The notes under the pieces: model-generated | What the model was told of the DNA's origin: nothing | What the model saw: the letters and a program-made list of their open reading frames with translations, nothing else | Database searches by the model: none | Shown: piece after piece, positions 20,747 through 33,329 of the stretch | How positions within the stretch are numbered: the stretch's first letter is position 1 | Layout of the letters: every line of letters begins with the position of its first letter | Translations under genes and position numbers: made by a program | Source: Rhizobium sp. CC-YZS058 | Lineage (GTDB): Bacteria; Pseudomonadota; Alphaproteobacteria; Rhizobiales; Rhizobiaceae | DNA: 64,000 bases | Assembly (NCBI RefSeq): GCF_034720595.1 | Contig: NZ_JAYESJ010000001.1 | Location: 1,824,001 to 1,888,000 of the forward strand | Direction: 5' to 3'

Positions 20747-21280
<534 letters not shown>

Positions 21281-21418
21281 TTATGGAACGCGATACGGAA
21301 TCGTCAGTCATCAGCATGATATTTGAGCGCCAAATATATGCAAATGCATTAGAAACAGTCAACAGAACTTCTCCCGCCGCCCTTGATATCGGCCACCGCG
21401 ATGCCATCCTCTGAGACC

Positions 21419-22909
21419 ATGCCCCATCGTCTTCCCGAAGCCTTGATTACACCCGCTGCCATGGCCGAGATCGATCGCGCCGCGGCGCGCTCCGGCCTTT
21501 CTTCCTATGGCCTGATGCGCGCGGCCGGGCATGCGGTCGCGGCCACTGCGCTCGCCCATTTTCCGCAGGCGCTGCGCTTCGTCGTGCTGGCGGGACCCGG
21601 CAACAATGGCGGCGATGGATGGGTGGCCGCGCGTGTTCTTGCGCAGGCGGGCGCCGCTGTCGCGGTGTATGCGCTTTACCCTGTCGAGGGGTTGAAGGGG
21701 GATGCGAAGACCGCGGCAGAGGATGCGGCCATGGATGCTGCAGCGCTTGCCGAGTATCAGCCGCAGCCGGGCGATGTCGTGATCGACGCGCTGTTCGGCG
21801 CCGGGCTGACCCGCTCCGTGCCGGAGGCGGTGCAACGCGTGATCGAGGCGGTCCAGCATGCCAGACTGCCGGTTCTGGCGATCGACCTTCCCTCCGGCGT
21901 CGACGGGCGCAGCGGCGCCGTCTTGGGGGCGGCCTTCGAGGCGGACCGCACGGTCACCTTCGTCAGCCGCAAGCCGGGCCATCTTCTCCTTCCGGGTCGC
22001 ACCCTGTGCGGCGCGCTGGAGGTCGCCGAGATCGGCATCCCGCGGCGGATCGTGGCTGCGCATGCGAGCCCCATCTTCGCGAATGGCCCTTTGCTCTGGC
22101 GGGACGCCGTCAAGGCGCTCGATCCTTCGGCGCACAAATACCGTCGCGGCCATCTCCTCGTCTGCTCGGGCGGACCGGTGTCGAGCGGCGCGGCCCGCAT
22201 GTCGGCGACGGCGGGGCTGGCGGGCGGGGCAGGGCTGGTGTCGATGGCCGCGCCGCGCAACGCGCTGCTGGTGCTCGCCACCCATCTGACGGCGGTCATG
22301 CTGAAGCCGGCCGACGGGGAGGAGGCGTTTGCCGCGCTGCTGTCCGATGCGCGCTACAATGCGCTGGTGATCGGTCCCGGGCTGGGCAATGCCGACAGGG
22401 CACGCGCCTTCACCGCTCTCGTGGCAAGGGAGGGGCGGCGGCTTGTTCTCGACGCCGACGGGCTGTCGGCCTTCAAGGAGGCGCCGGAGATCCTTTTCAA
22501 CGCCTTCAGCGGCGAACTTCGCCTTGTCCTTACTCCGCATGACGGCGAGTTCTCCCGCCTCTTCCCGGATCTTGCCGGCGACGAGTCGCTGTCCAAGATC
22601 GACCGCGCTTTTCAGGCCGCCCGCCGCGCAAATGCCGTCATCGTCCTGAAGGGGGCCGACACGGTGATCGCGGCACCGGACGGACGGGTGGCGATCAACA
22701 GCAATGCGCCGCCCTGGCTGGCAACGGCCGGCACGGGCGATGTGCTGGCCGGCCTTGTCGGGGCCCACCTGGCGCAGTCCATGCCACCCTTCGATGCCGC
22801 GGCCAGCGCCGTCTGGCGCCATGGAGAGGCGGCGGTGCGGGCAGGCGAGGGCATGACCGCCGAGGATCTCTTGCGCGCGATCGCCCCTTTGCCGCGCCTC
22901 GACGAGTGA
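21419..22909 (+). CDS. nnr: bifunctional NAD(P)HX epimerase/dehydratase
   Basis: Metabolite-repair enzyme that epimerises and dehydrates hydrated NAD(P)H. About 496 residues. The N-terminal YjeF_N epimerase domain shows VVLAGPGNNGGDGWVAARVL and DVVIDALFGAGLTR; the C-terminal YjeF_C dehydratase/carbohydrate-kinase-like domain begins around residue 230 (KYRRGHLLVCSGG) and ends with APPWLATAGTGDVLAGLVGAHLAQ. The start is uncertain: ATG at 21419 fits the family N-terminus; an in-frame ATG lies at 21401 and a TTG at 21383. It is divergent from glnB, a pairing I recall from other rhizobia. Confidence 0.92.
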   Translation: MPHRLPEALITPAAMAEIDRAAARSGLSSYGLMRAAGHAVAATALAHFPQALRFVVLAGPGNNGGDGWVAARVLAQAGAAVAVYALYPVEGLKGDAKTAAEDAAMDAAALAEYQPQPGDVVIDALFGAGLTRSVPEAVQRVIEAVQHARLPVLAIDLPSGVDGRSGAVLGAAFEADRTVTFVSRKPGHLLLPGRTLCGALEVAEIGIPRRIVAAHASPIFANGPLLWRDAVKALDPSAHKYRRGHLLVCSGGPVSSGAARMSATAGLAGGAGLVSMAAPRNALLVLATHLTAVMLKPADGEEAFAALLSDARYNALVIGPGLGNADRARAFTALVAREGRRLVLDADGLSAFKEAPEILFNAFSGELRLVLTPHDGEFSRLFPDLAGDESLSKIDRAFQAARRANAVIVLKGADTVIAAPDGRVAINSNAPPWLATAGTGDVLAGLVGAHLAQSMPPFDAAASAVWRHGEAAVRAGEGMTAEDLLRAIAPLPRLDE

Positions 22910-22924
22910 CGGGCGGGGGTTGCT

Positions 22925-23728
22925 CTACGACTTGTCGATCCGCGCCTGCAACGCCTGCGCCCCCTGAGGCGCGTTGACCTTGCCTTCGGTGATGAAGAAG
23001 GCGAACACATCCCGCGGCGCGGTCTTTAAAGGATCGGCCAGCAGCGGCAGATCACCCGCCACGCCGCCGGCCGCCACGCTGCGCAGCCGTTCGGCCCAGA
23101 GGTGGAGACGCTCCTCTTCATAGCAGGTCGCAACGTCGTCCCGCCCCGTCTGCAGGCGGACATAGGCAAAATCGGCGGTGACATCGGCGATCATCGGATA
23201 CTCTGCGTGGTCGGCACAGACGAGCGCGACATTGTGGTCGCGCAAGAGAGCGATGAAGTCCGGGACCATGAAGCTCTCATGCCGGACTTCCACGGCGTGG
23301 CGCAGCGTAAGACCATCCACAGCGCGCGGCAGCAGGGCGAGGAAGGCGGCAAAGTCCGTCCTGTCGAACTTCTTCGTCGGCATGAACTGCCAGAGGATCG
23401 GCCCCAGTCCGCCCCCGAGCTCGGCTATACCCTGGTCCACGAACCGCTCGATCGAGGACAGCGCATCACCCAGCACCTTCTTGTTGGTGGCATAGCGGCT
23501 GGCCTTCAGGGTGAAGAGGAAGTCGTCGGGGATCTCGGACGCCCATTTGGCGAAGGTTTCCGGCTTCTGCGTGCTGTAATAGGTCCCGTTGACCTCGATG
23601 ACGCGCAGCGCTCGGGATGCGTGTTCCAGCTGCCGCTTCTTCGCCAGGCCATCCGGATAGAAGGTGCCGTCCCAAGGCTCGAAGGTCCAGCCGCCAATGC
23701 CGACGCGTATGGTGCCAGATTTCGTCAT
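22925..23728 (-). CDS. DUF72 domain-containing protein
   Basis: A 267-residue TIM-barrel-like protein of the DUF72 (YecE-like) family, function unknown. Family markers: RVGIGGWTFEPWDGTFYPDGLAKKRQLEHAS at the N-terminus, EVNGTYYSTQKPETFAKWA, LGPILWQFMP, and DFAYVRLQ near residue 190. No signal or membrane segment. It converges with nnr, with a 15-base gap between the two stops, and is divergent from the toxin-antitoxin pair. Confidence 0.88.
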   Translation of the reverse strand: MTKSGTIRVGIGGWTFEPWDGTFYPDGLAKKRQLEHASRALRVIEVNGTYYSTQKPETFAKWASEIPDDFLFTLKASRYATNKKVLGDALSSIERFVDQGIAELGGGLGPILWQFMPTKKFDRTDFAAFLALLPRAVDGLTLRHAVEVRHESFMVPDFIALLRDHNVALVCADHAEYPMIADVTADFAYVRLQTGRDDVATCYEEERLHLWAERLRSVAAGGVAGDLPLLADPLKTAPRDVFAFFITEGKVNAPQGAQALQARIDKS

Positions 23729-23797
23729 AGGGCTGTCCTCTCTTTGTTGCAGCTCTGGTCGTCTTTGACTGGCTTATCCCAATGTCCGGATGTGCCG

Positions 23798-24166
23798 ATG
23801 ACCATAATATCGCTTCGCCAGGCAAAGGCTGACTTGGAGAGTCTCCTCGACCGAGCGCAGGCCGGCGAAGTGATTCTTATTACTCGTGAGACCAACACCG
23901 CGTTCCGCATCGTCCCCGTCGCGGAGCCGGTGCAGAGCCTAGGCAGTGCTCGGCGTGCCTCTGGTAGTTTGGGGCATCTCCGTCTCGAACAGAAAGTGGA
24001 AGGTGAGATCGACGGCGATGCCGCCAAGCAAGGCCCCCGCCGCGCCGGTTCCCTCGCCCATCTTCGCGACCGATTCCCTCGCGACTTGTTCCTTGAACCC
24101 ATGTCCGAAGAAGAGATCGAGGCGTGGGAGGGTAAATATTCATTTCCCTACGACAATGGCCAGTGA
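23798..24166 (+). CDS. Phd/YefM-type antitoxin, C-terminally extended
   Basis: Antitoxin of a VapBC-like pair. 122 residues from the ATG at 23798 (MTIISLRQAKADLESLLDRAQAG). Residues 1-45 match the Phd/YefM DNA-binding fold, with EVILITRETNTAFRIVPV. The C-terminal half is longer than usual and contains two related stretches, RRASGSLGHLRLEQ and RRAGSLAHLRDRFP, before an acidic tail (MSEEEIEAWEG) typical for toxin binding. Its stop overlaps the toxin GTG start (GTGA). It should neutralise the toxin and autorepress the operon (family knowledge). Composition is visibly less GC-rich than neighbouring genes, suggesting acquisition. Confidence 0.82.
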   Translation: MTIISLRQAKADLESLLDRAQAGEVILITRETNTAFRIVPVAEPVQSLGSARRASGSLGHLRLEQKVEGEIDGDAAKQGPRRAGSLAHLRDRFPRDLFLEPMSEEEIEAWEGKYSFPYDNGQ

Positions 24167-24549
24167 GATATCTTCTGGACACACACGCCCTCGTTTGGTG
24201 GCTAATGGATGTCAACGAGCTGGGCAGGAGAGCACACACAACTATCGCGGAGCGGAGCAACGAGATCTTTGTCAGCGCTGTTTCGGCCTTCGAGATTGCA
24301 AGGAAGAACCGGCTCGGCAAGTGGCCTGAGGTCGATCAGCTGGTGGAGCATTTCGACGATCTGCTGGCGGCAGAGCGCTTTACTCCGTTGCCTTTCACCA
24401 TGCACCACGCCATTCGAGCGGGGCAGTTCCGAATGACCCACCGCGATCCGTTTGATCGCATTCTCGCTGCGCAAGCCCATGCCGAAGATCTAACCCTCAT
24501 AACCATCGATCCAGCCTTCGCCGAGTTCCCGATCGAGATCCTCTGGTAA
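24163..24549 (+). CDS. PIN-domain ribonuclease toxin, VapC type
   Basis: Toxin of the pair; PIN domains are magnesium-dependent RNases that cut tRNA or rRNA. 128 residues starting at a GTG that overlaps the antitoxin stop by four bases. The four acidic active-site residues are recognisable: Asp6 in LLDTHALVWWL, Glu in VSAFEIARK (about residue 44), Asp in HRDPFDRILAAQA, and Asp in TLITIDPAFAEF. All key residues are present, so the toxin looks intact. Codon use is less GC-rich than in flanking uvrA. Confidence 0.9.
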   Translation: MRYLLDTHALVWWLMDVNELGRRAHTTIAERSNEIFVSAVSAFEIARKNRLGKWPEVDQLVEHFDDLLAAERFTPLPFTMHHAIRAGQFRMTHRDPFDRILAAQAHAEDLTLITIDPAFAEFPIEILW

Positions 24550-24552
24550 CCT

Positions 24553-27474
<2,922 letters not shown>

Positions 27475-27667
27475 CGCTTCAATCTCGGAAGGGCGTGTCT
27501 CGGAAAGGCCGACGGGAGCTGCGACAGGCTCGAAGGAGCAGCCGCGGCCGGAGCCGGCGCGTGTCTGGTCTCGTATGTAATCATGCTGCACGGCATGTCG
27601 AGGCGAACTGCGCGAAGAAAGCTCCGCCCGCCCGCGACTCGGTTGACGACGATCGCCGCAACTATTA

Positions 27668-27682
27668 GAACAAAAAAAGAAC
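27668..27682. promoter_or_regulatory. LexA box (alphaproteobacterial type) between uvrA and ssb
   Basis: GAAC-AAAAAAA-GAAC is a perfect match to the alphaproteobacterial LexA direct repeat GAAC-N7-GAAC. It lies in the 350-base region (27475-27824) between divergent uvrA and ssb, about 190 bases from the uvrA start and 140 from the ssb start, so it may control one or both. No other gene is seen in the region. Confidence 0.7.
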
Positions 27683-27824
27683 GAAGGCGAGGGGCCTGCG
27701 AAGCTGTGGATGGAGGGGCGAAGAGAGGCGCATTTGCTGACCCGCCTCGCTACACTGCGCGCCACCCATGAGTGGCGGCCCGCCGCAGAAATCGACCCGC
27801 CGCACAATAGACAAGGAAGAGAAC

Positions 27825-28358
27825 ATGGCCGGAAGTGTGAACAAGGTGATCCTGGTTGGCAATGTCGGTGCGGATCCGGAAATCCGCCGCACCCAGGACG
27901 GCCGACCGATCGCCAATATCCGCCTCGCCACCTCCGAGACCTGGCGCGACCGCAATTCGGGCGAACGCCGCGAAAAGACCGAGTGGCACACGATCGTCGT
28001 CTTCAACGAAGGTCTGTGCAAGGTCGTCGAGCAATATGTGAAAAAGGGCGCCAAGCTCTATATCGAGGGCGCGCTGCAGACCCGCAAATGGCAGGACCAG
28101 ACCGGCAACGACCGGTACTCGACCGAAGTCGTGCTGCAGGGCTTCAACTCGACACTGACCATGCTCGACGGGCGTGACGGCGGCGGCGGCGGTGCCCGCG
28201 GCGGCTCCGACTTCGGCGGCGGCGGTGGTGGCGGCGGCAATTATGGCGACGACTACGACCGTCCCGCCCAGTCCTCCGGCGGCGGCCGCTCGGGCGGCGC
28301 ATCGGGCGGCGCCTCCGGCGGCTTCTCGCGCGACCTGGATGACGATATTCCGTTCTGA
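27825..28358 (+). CDS. ssb: single-stranded DNA-binding protein
   Basis: Binds and protects single-stranded DNA in replication, repair and recombination and recruits partner proteins through its tail. 177 residues from the ATG at 27825 ([21 protein letters not shown]), with AAGGAAGAGAAC just upstream. The OB fold covers residues 1-115 ([30 protein letters not shown]). The Gly-rich linker is long (three poly-Gly runs), and the chain ends in the acidic tip DDDIPF needed for partner binding. It is divergent from uvrA, a conserved pairing. Confidence 0.97.
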   Translation: MAGSVNKVILVGNVGADPEIRRTQDGRPIANIRLATSETWRDRNSGERREKTEWHTIVVFNEGLCKVVEQYVKKGAKLYIEGALQTRKWQDQTGNDRYSTEVVLQGFNSTLTMLDGRDGGGGGARGGSDFGGGGGGGGNYGDDYDRPAQSSGGGRSGGASGGASGGFSRDLDDDIPF

Positions 28359-28378
28359 GGCGGGCATCGGAAACCGAA

Positions 28379-28402
28379 CCCGGCCCGCACAGGAGGGCCG
28401 GG
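28379..28402. terminator. hairpin between ssb and marC
   Basis: Perfect 8-bp stem CCCGGCCC / GGGCCGGG with an 8-base loop, 20 bases after ssb. No T-run follows on the + strand, so its role as a terminator for the convergent ssb/marC pair is tentative. Confidence 0.45.
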
Positions 28403-28451
28403 AAGGGGTCAGGCGATCCGGCGGTGAGCCGACTTCTTAGAACCGACCCTG

Positions 28452-29072
28452 TTACAGAATGAACGCCGAGCGAACCCCGTCCACCACGAACTGCACGGCG
28501 AGTGCTGCCAGGATGACGCCCAGCAGGCGGGTCAGGATGGCGCGGCCGGTCTGGCCGAGGAAACGGTCGATGCGGTCGGCGATGGCGAGCGCGGCATAGA
28601 GCAGCGCCAGGCAGCCGGCGATGACGGCGAGCAGCAGCAGGCGTTCCAGGGTCGAGGGAAAGGAGCCGGACAGAAGGATGGTCGCCGAAATGGCGCCCGG
28701 GCCGGCAATCAGCGGCAAGGCGAGCGGAAACACAGCGATGTTCTCGATGTGGTCGCGCATCGTCGCCGTCTCGCCGGTCTTTTCCTTGCGGGCGTTGCGC
28801 TTCTCGAAAATCATCTCGAAGGCGATCCAGAAGAGCAGCAGCCCGCCGGCAATGCGGAAGGCGCCGATCGAGATGCCGAGCAGGTGGAGGATGCCGCTGC
28901 CGAAGACGGCGAAGGTGGCAAGGATCGCAAACGCGATCAGCGTGCCGCGGATCGCCACCTGGCGGCGCTCGCTGCGCTGCATGCCGGCGGTCAGGCTGAG
29001 GAAGATCGGCGCGAGGCCCGGCGGGTCGATCGTGACGAGCAGCGTCGTCAAGGCGTTGATGATCGCGTCCAT
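28452..29072 (-). CDS. MarC family membrane protein
   Basis: Integral inner-membrane protein of the MarC/UPF0056 family, transport function unknown. 206 residues with about six hydrophobic helices. The family start ALTTLLVTIDPPGLAPIFLSLTAGM (residues 7-31) and the fourth-helix region PLALPLIAGPGAISATILLSG are clear. The name comes from the E. coli mar locus, but a role in antibiotic resistance is not supported for MarC itself. It converges with ssb and lies divergent from gyrA. Confidence 0.92.
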   Translation of the reverse strand: MDAIINALTTLLVTIDPPGLAPIFLSLTAGMQRSERRQVAIRGTLIAFAILATFAVFGSGILHLLGISIGAFRIAGGLLLFWIAFEMIFEKRNARKEKTGETATMRDHIENIAVFPLALPLIAGPGAISATILLSGSFPSTLERLLLLAVIAGCLALLYAALAIADRIDRFLGQTGRAILTRLLGVILAALAVQFVVDGVRSAFIL

Positions 29073-29234
29073 TCCGGCTCCCCCTTGCGCGGCCTTCGCG
29101 TCCGCCTTTGATAGTGGTAGGCGACGAAAAGCCTGCCGCGCAAGCCGATCGCGGTGGAAAGCGGCCCGATTCCGGCCAAACGCTGCTTTATGCTGGCCTT
29201 GTCTGTGAAAGCCTGCTTAAAACCGGTCGCTGAA

Positions 29235-29264
29235 TTGGCGTGCCTTCGTGCATTCCGCTATAAG
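29235..29264 (+). promoter_or_regulatory. putative sigma-70-type promoter of gyrA
   Basis: TTGGCG (29235-29240), an 18-base spacer, then TATAAG (29259-29264), 38 bases before the gyrA start codon. TATAAG is the same -10 form seen before two tRNA-Glu genes in this window. Confidence 0.5.
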
Positions 29265-29302
29265 TCAGCGTTCTTTGAGTCTGATAACGATCGTGATCCA
29301 TA

Positions 29303-32095
29303 GTGACTGAGCAAACACCCCCCGGCGGCGGCAAGTCCCCACTCGGCATCGAGCCCATTTCCATCATGGAGGAAATGCAGCGCTCGTACCTCGATTACGC
29401 GATGAGCGTCATCGTCAGCCGCGCGCTTCCCGATGTTCGAGATGGTCTGAAGCCGGTGCACCGCCGCATCCTCTACGGGATGAGCGAACTGGGAATCGAC
29501 TGGAACAAGAAATACGTCAAATGCGCCCGCGTCACCGGTGACGTGATGGGTAAGTACCATCCGCACGGCAACCTGGCGATCTACGATGCGCTGGCCCGCA
29601 TGGCCCAGCCCTGGTCGCTGCGCCTGCCGCTGATCGACGGGCAGGGCAATTTCGGCTCGATCGACGGCGATCCGCCGGCGGCCGAACGCTATACCGAGTG
29701 CCGGCTGGAAAAGGCGGCGCATGCGCTGCTCGACGATCTCGACAAGGAAACCGTCGATTTTCGCGACAACTACGACGGCACGCTCTCCGAGCCGGTCGTG
29801 GTACCGGCGAAGTTTCCGAACCTGCTCGTCAATGGCGCCGGCGGCATCGCCGTCGGCATGGCGACCAACATTCCGCCGCACAATCTCTCCGAGGTCATCA
29901 ACGGCTGCATCGCGCTGATCGACGAGCCGGGGATCGAGCTCCCGCAACTGATGGAGATCATTCCCGGTCCGGATTTCCCGACCGGCGCGCTGATCATGGG
30001 CCGCTCGGGCATCCGCTCGGCTTATGAGACCGGCCGCGGCTCCGTCATCATGCGCGGCCGCGCCCATATCGAGCCGATGCGCAACGATCGCGAGCAGATC
30101 ATCATCACCGAAGTTCCCTATCAGGTGAACAAGGCGACGATGATCGAGAAGATGGCCGAGCTGGTGCGCGAGAAGCGCATCGAAGGCATCTCCGATCTGC
30201 GCGACGAGAGCGACCGGCAGGGCTATCGGGTGGTGATCGAGCTGAAGCGCGATGCCAATGCCGAGGTCATCCTCAACCAGCTCTATCGCTACACCCCGCT
30301 GCAGACCTCCTTCGGCTGCAACATGGTGGCGCTGAACGGCGGCAAGCCCGAGCAGATGACCCTGCTCGACATGCTGCGCGCCTTCGTCGCCTTCCGCGAA
30401 GAGGTCGTTTCCCGCCGCACCAAGTTCCTGCTCCGCAAGGCCCGCGAACGGGCGCATGTCCTCGTCGGCCTCGCGATCGCCGTCGCCAATATCGACGAGA
30501 TCATCAAGCTGATCCGCGAAGCGCCGGACCCGCAGACAGCGCGCGAGCAGATGATGACGCGTCGCTGGCCGGCCCAGGACGTCGAGTCGCTGATCCGCCT
30601 GATCGACGATCCGCGCCACAGGATCAACGAGGACGGCACCTACAATCTTTCCGAGGAACAGGCCCGCGCCATCCTCGAACTGCGCCTTGCGCGCCTGACT
30701 GCGCTCGGACGCGATGAAATCGGCGACGAGCTCGGCAAGATCGGGCTGGAGATCAGCGACTATCTCGAGATCCTCGGCTCACGCCTGCGGATCATGACGA
30801 TCGTCAAGGACGAGCTGGCCGCGATCCGCGACGAATTCGGCACGCCGCGCCGCTCCGAGATCGTCGAAGGCGGTCCCGACATGGACGATGAGGACCTCAT
30901 CGCCCGCGAGGACATGGTCGTCACCGTGTCGCACCTCGGCTATATTAAGCGCGTGCCGCTCGCCACCTACCGCGCGCAGCGTCGTGGCGGCAAGGGCCGC
31001 TCGGCCATGACCACGCGCGACGAGGACTTCGTGACCCGCCTGTTCGTGGCCAATACGCACACGCCGGTCCTGTTCTTCTCCTCGCGCGGCATTGTCTACA
31101 AGGAGAAGGTCTGGCGCCTGCCGATCGGCACGCCGCAGGCACGCGGCAAGGCACTGATCAACATGCTGCCGCTCGAAGCGGGCGAACGCATCACCACCAT
31201 CATGCCGCTCCCCGAGGACGAGGCGAGCTGGGCCGATCTCGACGTCATGTTCTCAACGACGCGTGGCACGGTGCGGCGCAACAAGCTCTCCGACTTCATC
31301 CAGGTCAACCGCAACGGCAAGATCGCCATGAAGCTCGACGAGGAGGGCGACGAGATCCTCTCCGTGGAGACCTGTACCGATCGCGACGACGTGCTGCTCA
31401 CCACGGCGCTCGGCCAGTGCATCCGCTTCCCCGTCGATGACGTGCGTGTCTTTGCCGGCCGCAACTCGATCGGCGTTCGCGGCATTTCGCTGGGCCAAGG
31501 CGACCGGATCATCTCGATGACCATCGTCAGCCACGTCGATGCCGAGCCGTGGGAGCGCGCCGCCTATCTCAAGCGTGCTGCCGCCGAGCGCCGCAGCATG
31601 ACCGGCGAGGACGAGGAGATCGCTCTGGTCGGTGAAGAGGTGACCGAAGTCGGCGATCTCGGCAACGAGCGCTACGAAGAGCTGAAGGCGCGCGAGCAAT
31701 TCGTGCTCACCGTTTCGGAAAAGGGGTTCGGCAAGCGTTCGTCCACCTATGATTTCCGCACCTCCGGTCGCGGCGGCAAGGGGATCCGGGCGACCGATAC
31801 CGCCAAGGCGGCCGAGATCGGCGATCTCGTCGCGGCTTTCCCGGTCGAGGACGGAGACCAGATCATGCTCGTTTCCGATGGCGGACAGCTGATCCGCGTG
31901 CCCGTCGGCGGCATCCGGCTGGCAAGCCGCGCGACAAAGGGTGTCACGATCTTTTCGACCGCCAAGGACGAAAAGGTCGTTTCCGTCGAGCGGATCAGCG
32001 AGCCGGAGGACGAGGACGCCGTGGCGGAGGTCGAGGCGGAAACCGCCGTGACGACCGAGGCCGGGCCTGCAACGCCGGACGGCGACGGCGCCTGA
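29303..32095 (+). CDS. gyrA: DNA gyrase subunit A
   Basis: Catalytic subunit of gyrase; breaks and rejoins DNA to introduce negative supercoils. 930 residues starting at a GTG. N-terminal breakage-reunion domain begins [33 protein letters not shown]; the catalytic Tyr is in the [11 protein letters not shown] block. The quinolone-resistance region reads [15 protein letters not shown]: Leu91 aligns with E. coli Ser83 and Asp95 with Asp87. The C-terminal beta-pinwheel shows the GyrA box as QRRGGKGR (around residue 555). An acidic tail ends the protein. It is followed by a strong terminator. Confidence 0.97.
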   Translation: MTEQTPPGGGKSPLGIEPISIMEEMQRSYLDYAMSVIVSRALPDVRDGLKPVHRRILYGMSELGIDWNKKYVKCARVTGDVMGKYHPHGNLAIYDALARMAQPWSLRLPLIDGQGNFGSIDGDPPAAERYTECRLEKAAHALLDDLDKETVDFRDNYDGTLSEPVVVPAKFPNLLVNGAGGIAVGMATNIPPHNLSEVINGCIALIDEPGIELPQLMEIIPGPDFPTGALIMGRSGIRSAYETGRGSVIMRGRAHIEPMRNDREQIIITEVPYQVNKATMIEKMAELVREKRIEGISDLRDESDRQGYRVVIELKRDANAEVILNQLYRYTPLQTSFGCNMVALNGGKPEQMTLLDMLRAFVAFREEVVSRRTKFLLRKARERAHVLVGLAIAVANIDEIIKLIREAPDPQTAREQMMTRRWPAQDVESLIRLIDDPRHRINEDGTYNLSEEQARAILELRLARLTALGRDEIGDELGKIGLEISDYLEILGSRLRIMTIVKDELAAIRDEFGTPRRSEIVEGGPDMDDEDLIAREDMVVTVSHLGYIKRVPLATYRAQRRGGKGRSAMTTRDEDFVTRLFVANTHTPVLFFSSRGIVYKEKVWRLPIGTPQARGKALINMLPLEAGERITTIMPLPEDEASWADLDVMFSTTRGTVRRNKLSDFIQVNRNGKIAMKLDEEGDEILSVETCTDRDDVLLTTALGQCIRFPVDDVRVFAGRNSIGVRGISLGQGDRIISMTIVSHVDAEPWERAAYLKRAAAERRSMTGEDEEIALVGEEVTEVGDLGNERYEELKAREQFVLTVSEKGFGKRSSTYDFRTSGRGGKGIRATDTAKAAEIGDLVAAFPVEDGDQIMLVSDGGQLIRVPVGGIRLASRATKGVTIFSTAKDEKVVSVERISEPEDEDAVAEVEAETAVTTEAGPATPDGDGA

Positions 32096-32139
32096 TGGAG
32101 TAGGGGATCCACCTCGATCCCCCGCGTGGTCGAGACATG

Positions 32140-32174
32140 AAAAAGCCGGACGGGAGGGAACCGTCCGGCTTTTT
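32140..32174 (+). terminator. Rho-independent terminator after gyrA
   Basis: Perfect 14-bp stem AAAAAGCCGGACGG / CCGTCCGGCTTTTT with a 7-base loop. A-run and T-run on either side make it bidirectional, so it may also end the leftward small-protein transcript at 32223-32497. Confidence 0.9.
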
Positions 32175-32222
32175 GAGTCCGCTGCGACTGGAGGTCATGA
32201 CAGCGGGGAGGGAACTGCCTGA

Positions 32223-32363
32223 TCAGACGCCGAAGGGTCCCTGATGGGTGCGCTGATCGCGGACGGCAACATGCTCGCGCTTGAGTTCGCGGATCGTCTT
32301 GGTGAAATCGACCAGGAACACGATACTGATTACGGCCGACAGAAGCATCATGGTAACTGCCAT
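32223..32363 (-). CDS. small single-helix membrane protein (46 aa)
   Basis: Unrecognised small protein. The ATG at 32363 is preceded by AAGGACATTGGTC, a good ribosome site. Residues 1-19 (MAVTMMLLSAVISIVFLVD) form one membrane helix, followed by a charged segment (FTKTIRELKREHVAVRDQR) and a short tail ending PFGV. It lies 11 bases after the stop of a second small membrane-protein gene on the same strand, whose TAA merges with this ribosome site, suggesting a two-gene operon. The bidirectional gyrA terminator follows. Function unknown. Confidence 0.6.
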   Translation of the reverse strand: MAVTMMLLSAVISIVFLVDFTKTIRELKREHVAVRDQRTHQGPFGV

Positions 32364-32374
32364 GACCAATGTCC

Positions 32375-32497
32375 TTACTTGGCGATCATGGAGAAACGCG
32401 AACGGGAGCGGGAGATCGTCGTCTCCCTGCGCAAACCATTCAGCGTCGCGAAGATCATCGCAAAGAACATAACCATCGAGAAGAGCATCAGAGCCAT
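32375..32497 (-). CDS. small single-helix membrane protein (40-43 aa)
   Basis: Unrecognised small protein upstream of the 46-residue one. I place the start at 32497 (MALMLFSMVMFFAMIF), because AAAGG lies nine bases upstream; the ATG at 32506 adds MTT but sits only two bases after that ribosome site. One hydrophobic helix spans residues 2-19, then a basic tail with RRETTISRSRSRF. Positive residues following the helix predict a cytoplasmic C-terminus. Function unknown. The 287 bases from here to coaD hold no other gene that I can support. Confidence 0.55.
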   Translation of the reverse strand: MALMLFSMVMFFAMIFATLNGLRRETTISRSRSRFSMIAK

Positions 32498-32784
32498 TGT
32501 CGTCATCCTTTCGGTGTGAAGAACGAGACGCTTGACAAAAGGTTCCACAGGTGAATGCCCCCCTGTGCCTGTTGCCGAAAGGTCGCGAGCTGCGCTGTTG
32601 CTCGGCGTTCTATAGTCGCCGGCGCGTCGCGCATGTATCGGAGGGAACAGTGCGCGGCGCCGAACCAATGAGCTATGCCTCCCTTGCGGTTGCGGGCCGT
32701 CCGTGACAAAAGGCTGCGGATTGAAAGGCCGAGGCGCGAGACGCGTCGCGGCGGTGGATGGCGGCGAGGCGGATCGTTGAGCGC

Positions 32785-33300
32785 ATGACGACAGCTTTTT
32801 ATCCCGGCTCCTTCGACCCCATGACCAACGGCCATCTGGATGTTTTGACCCAGTCGCTGAACGTCGCCGACCGGCTGATCGTCGCGATCGGCATTCATCC
32901 AGGCAAGGCACCCCTGTTCGGTTTCGAGGAGCGGGCCGCGCTGATCCATCAGTCGCTGGCCGACTGTCTTTCGCAGCGCAGCGCGGATGTCTCCGTCGTC
33001 GCCTTCGAAGGTCTGGTCGTGGATGCTGCCCGCGCCCATGGCGCGACACTCCTCATTCGCGGCCTGCGGGACGGAACCGACTTCGATTACGAGATGCAGA
33101 TGGCCGGCATGAACCGCCAAATGGCCCCCGATATCCAGACGCTCTTCATCCCCGCCGGCACGGCGTCGCGGCCCATTACCGCCACATTGGTCCGCCAGAT
33201 CGCGGCCATGGGCGGCGATGTCGGCGCCTTCGTGCCTTCGGCTGTCAAACAGGCCCTGGCCGAAAAGCGCGCGCAGCCTGCCGCGGCCGGCCGAGCCTGA
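32785..33300 (+). CDS. coaD: pantetheine-phosphate adenylyltransferase
   Basis: Fourth step of coenzyme A synthesis: transfers AMP from ATP to 4'-phosphopantetheine. 171 residues from the ATG at 32785 ([20 protein letters not shown]), where the nucleotidyltransferase motif T-x-G-H appears as TNGHLDV. The second nucleotide-binding segment is in [20 protein letters not shown] (usually S-S-T/S-x-V-R). Other family markers: [19 protein letters not shown]. Starts the cluster coaD-ppi-ppi-queA-tgt, which I recall as conserved in rhizobia. Confidence 0.96.
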   Translation: MTTAFYPGSFDPMTNGHLDVLTQSLNVADRLIVAIGIHPGKAPLFGFEERAALIHQSLADCLSQRSADVSVVAFEGLVVDAARAHGATLLIRGLRDGTDFDYEMQMAGMNRQMAPDIQTLFIPAGTASRPITATLVRQIAAMGGDVGAFVPSAVKQALAEKRAQPAAAGRA

Positions 33301-33329
33301 GCCGATCCTTCTCTTGCAACGGAGCTTCC

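Noticed and set aside
32244..32519. + strand frame of 91 codons after gyrA
   Set aside because: It is the antisense of two tiny membrane-protein genes; its product is His/Arg/Glu-rich with no start signal, while the - strand frames have ribosome sites and helices.
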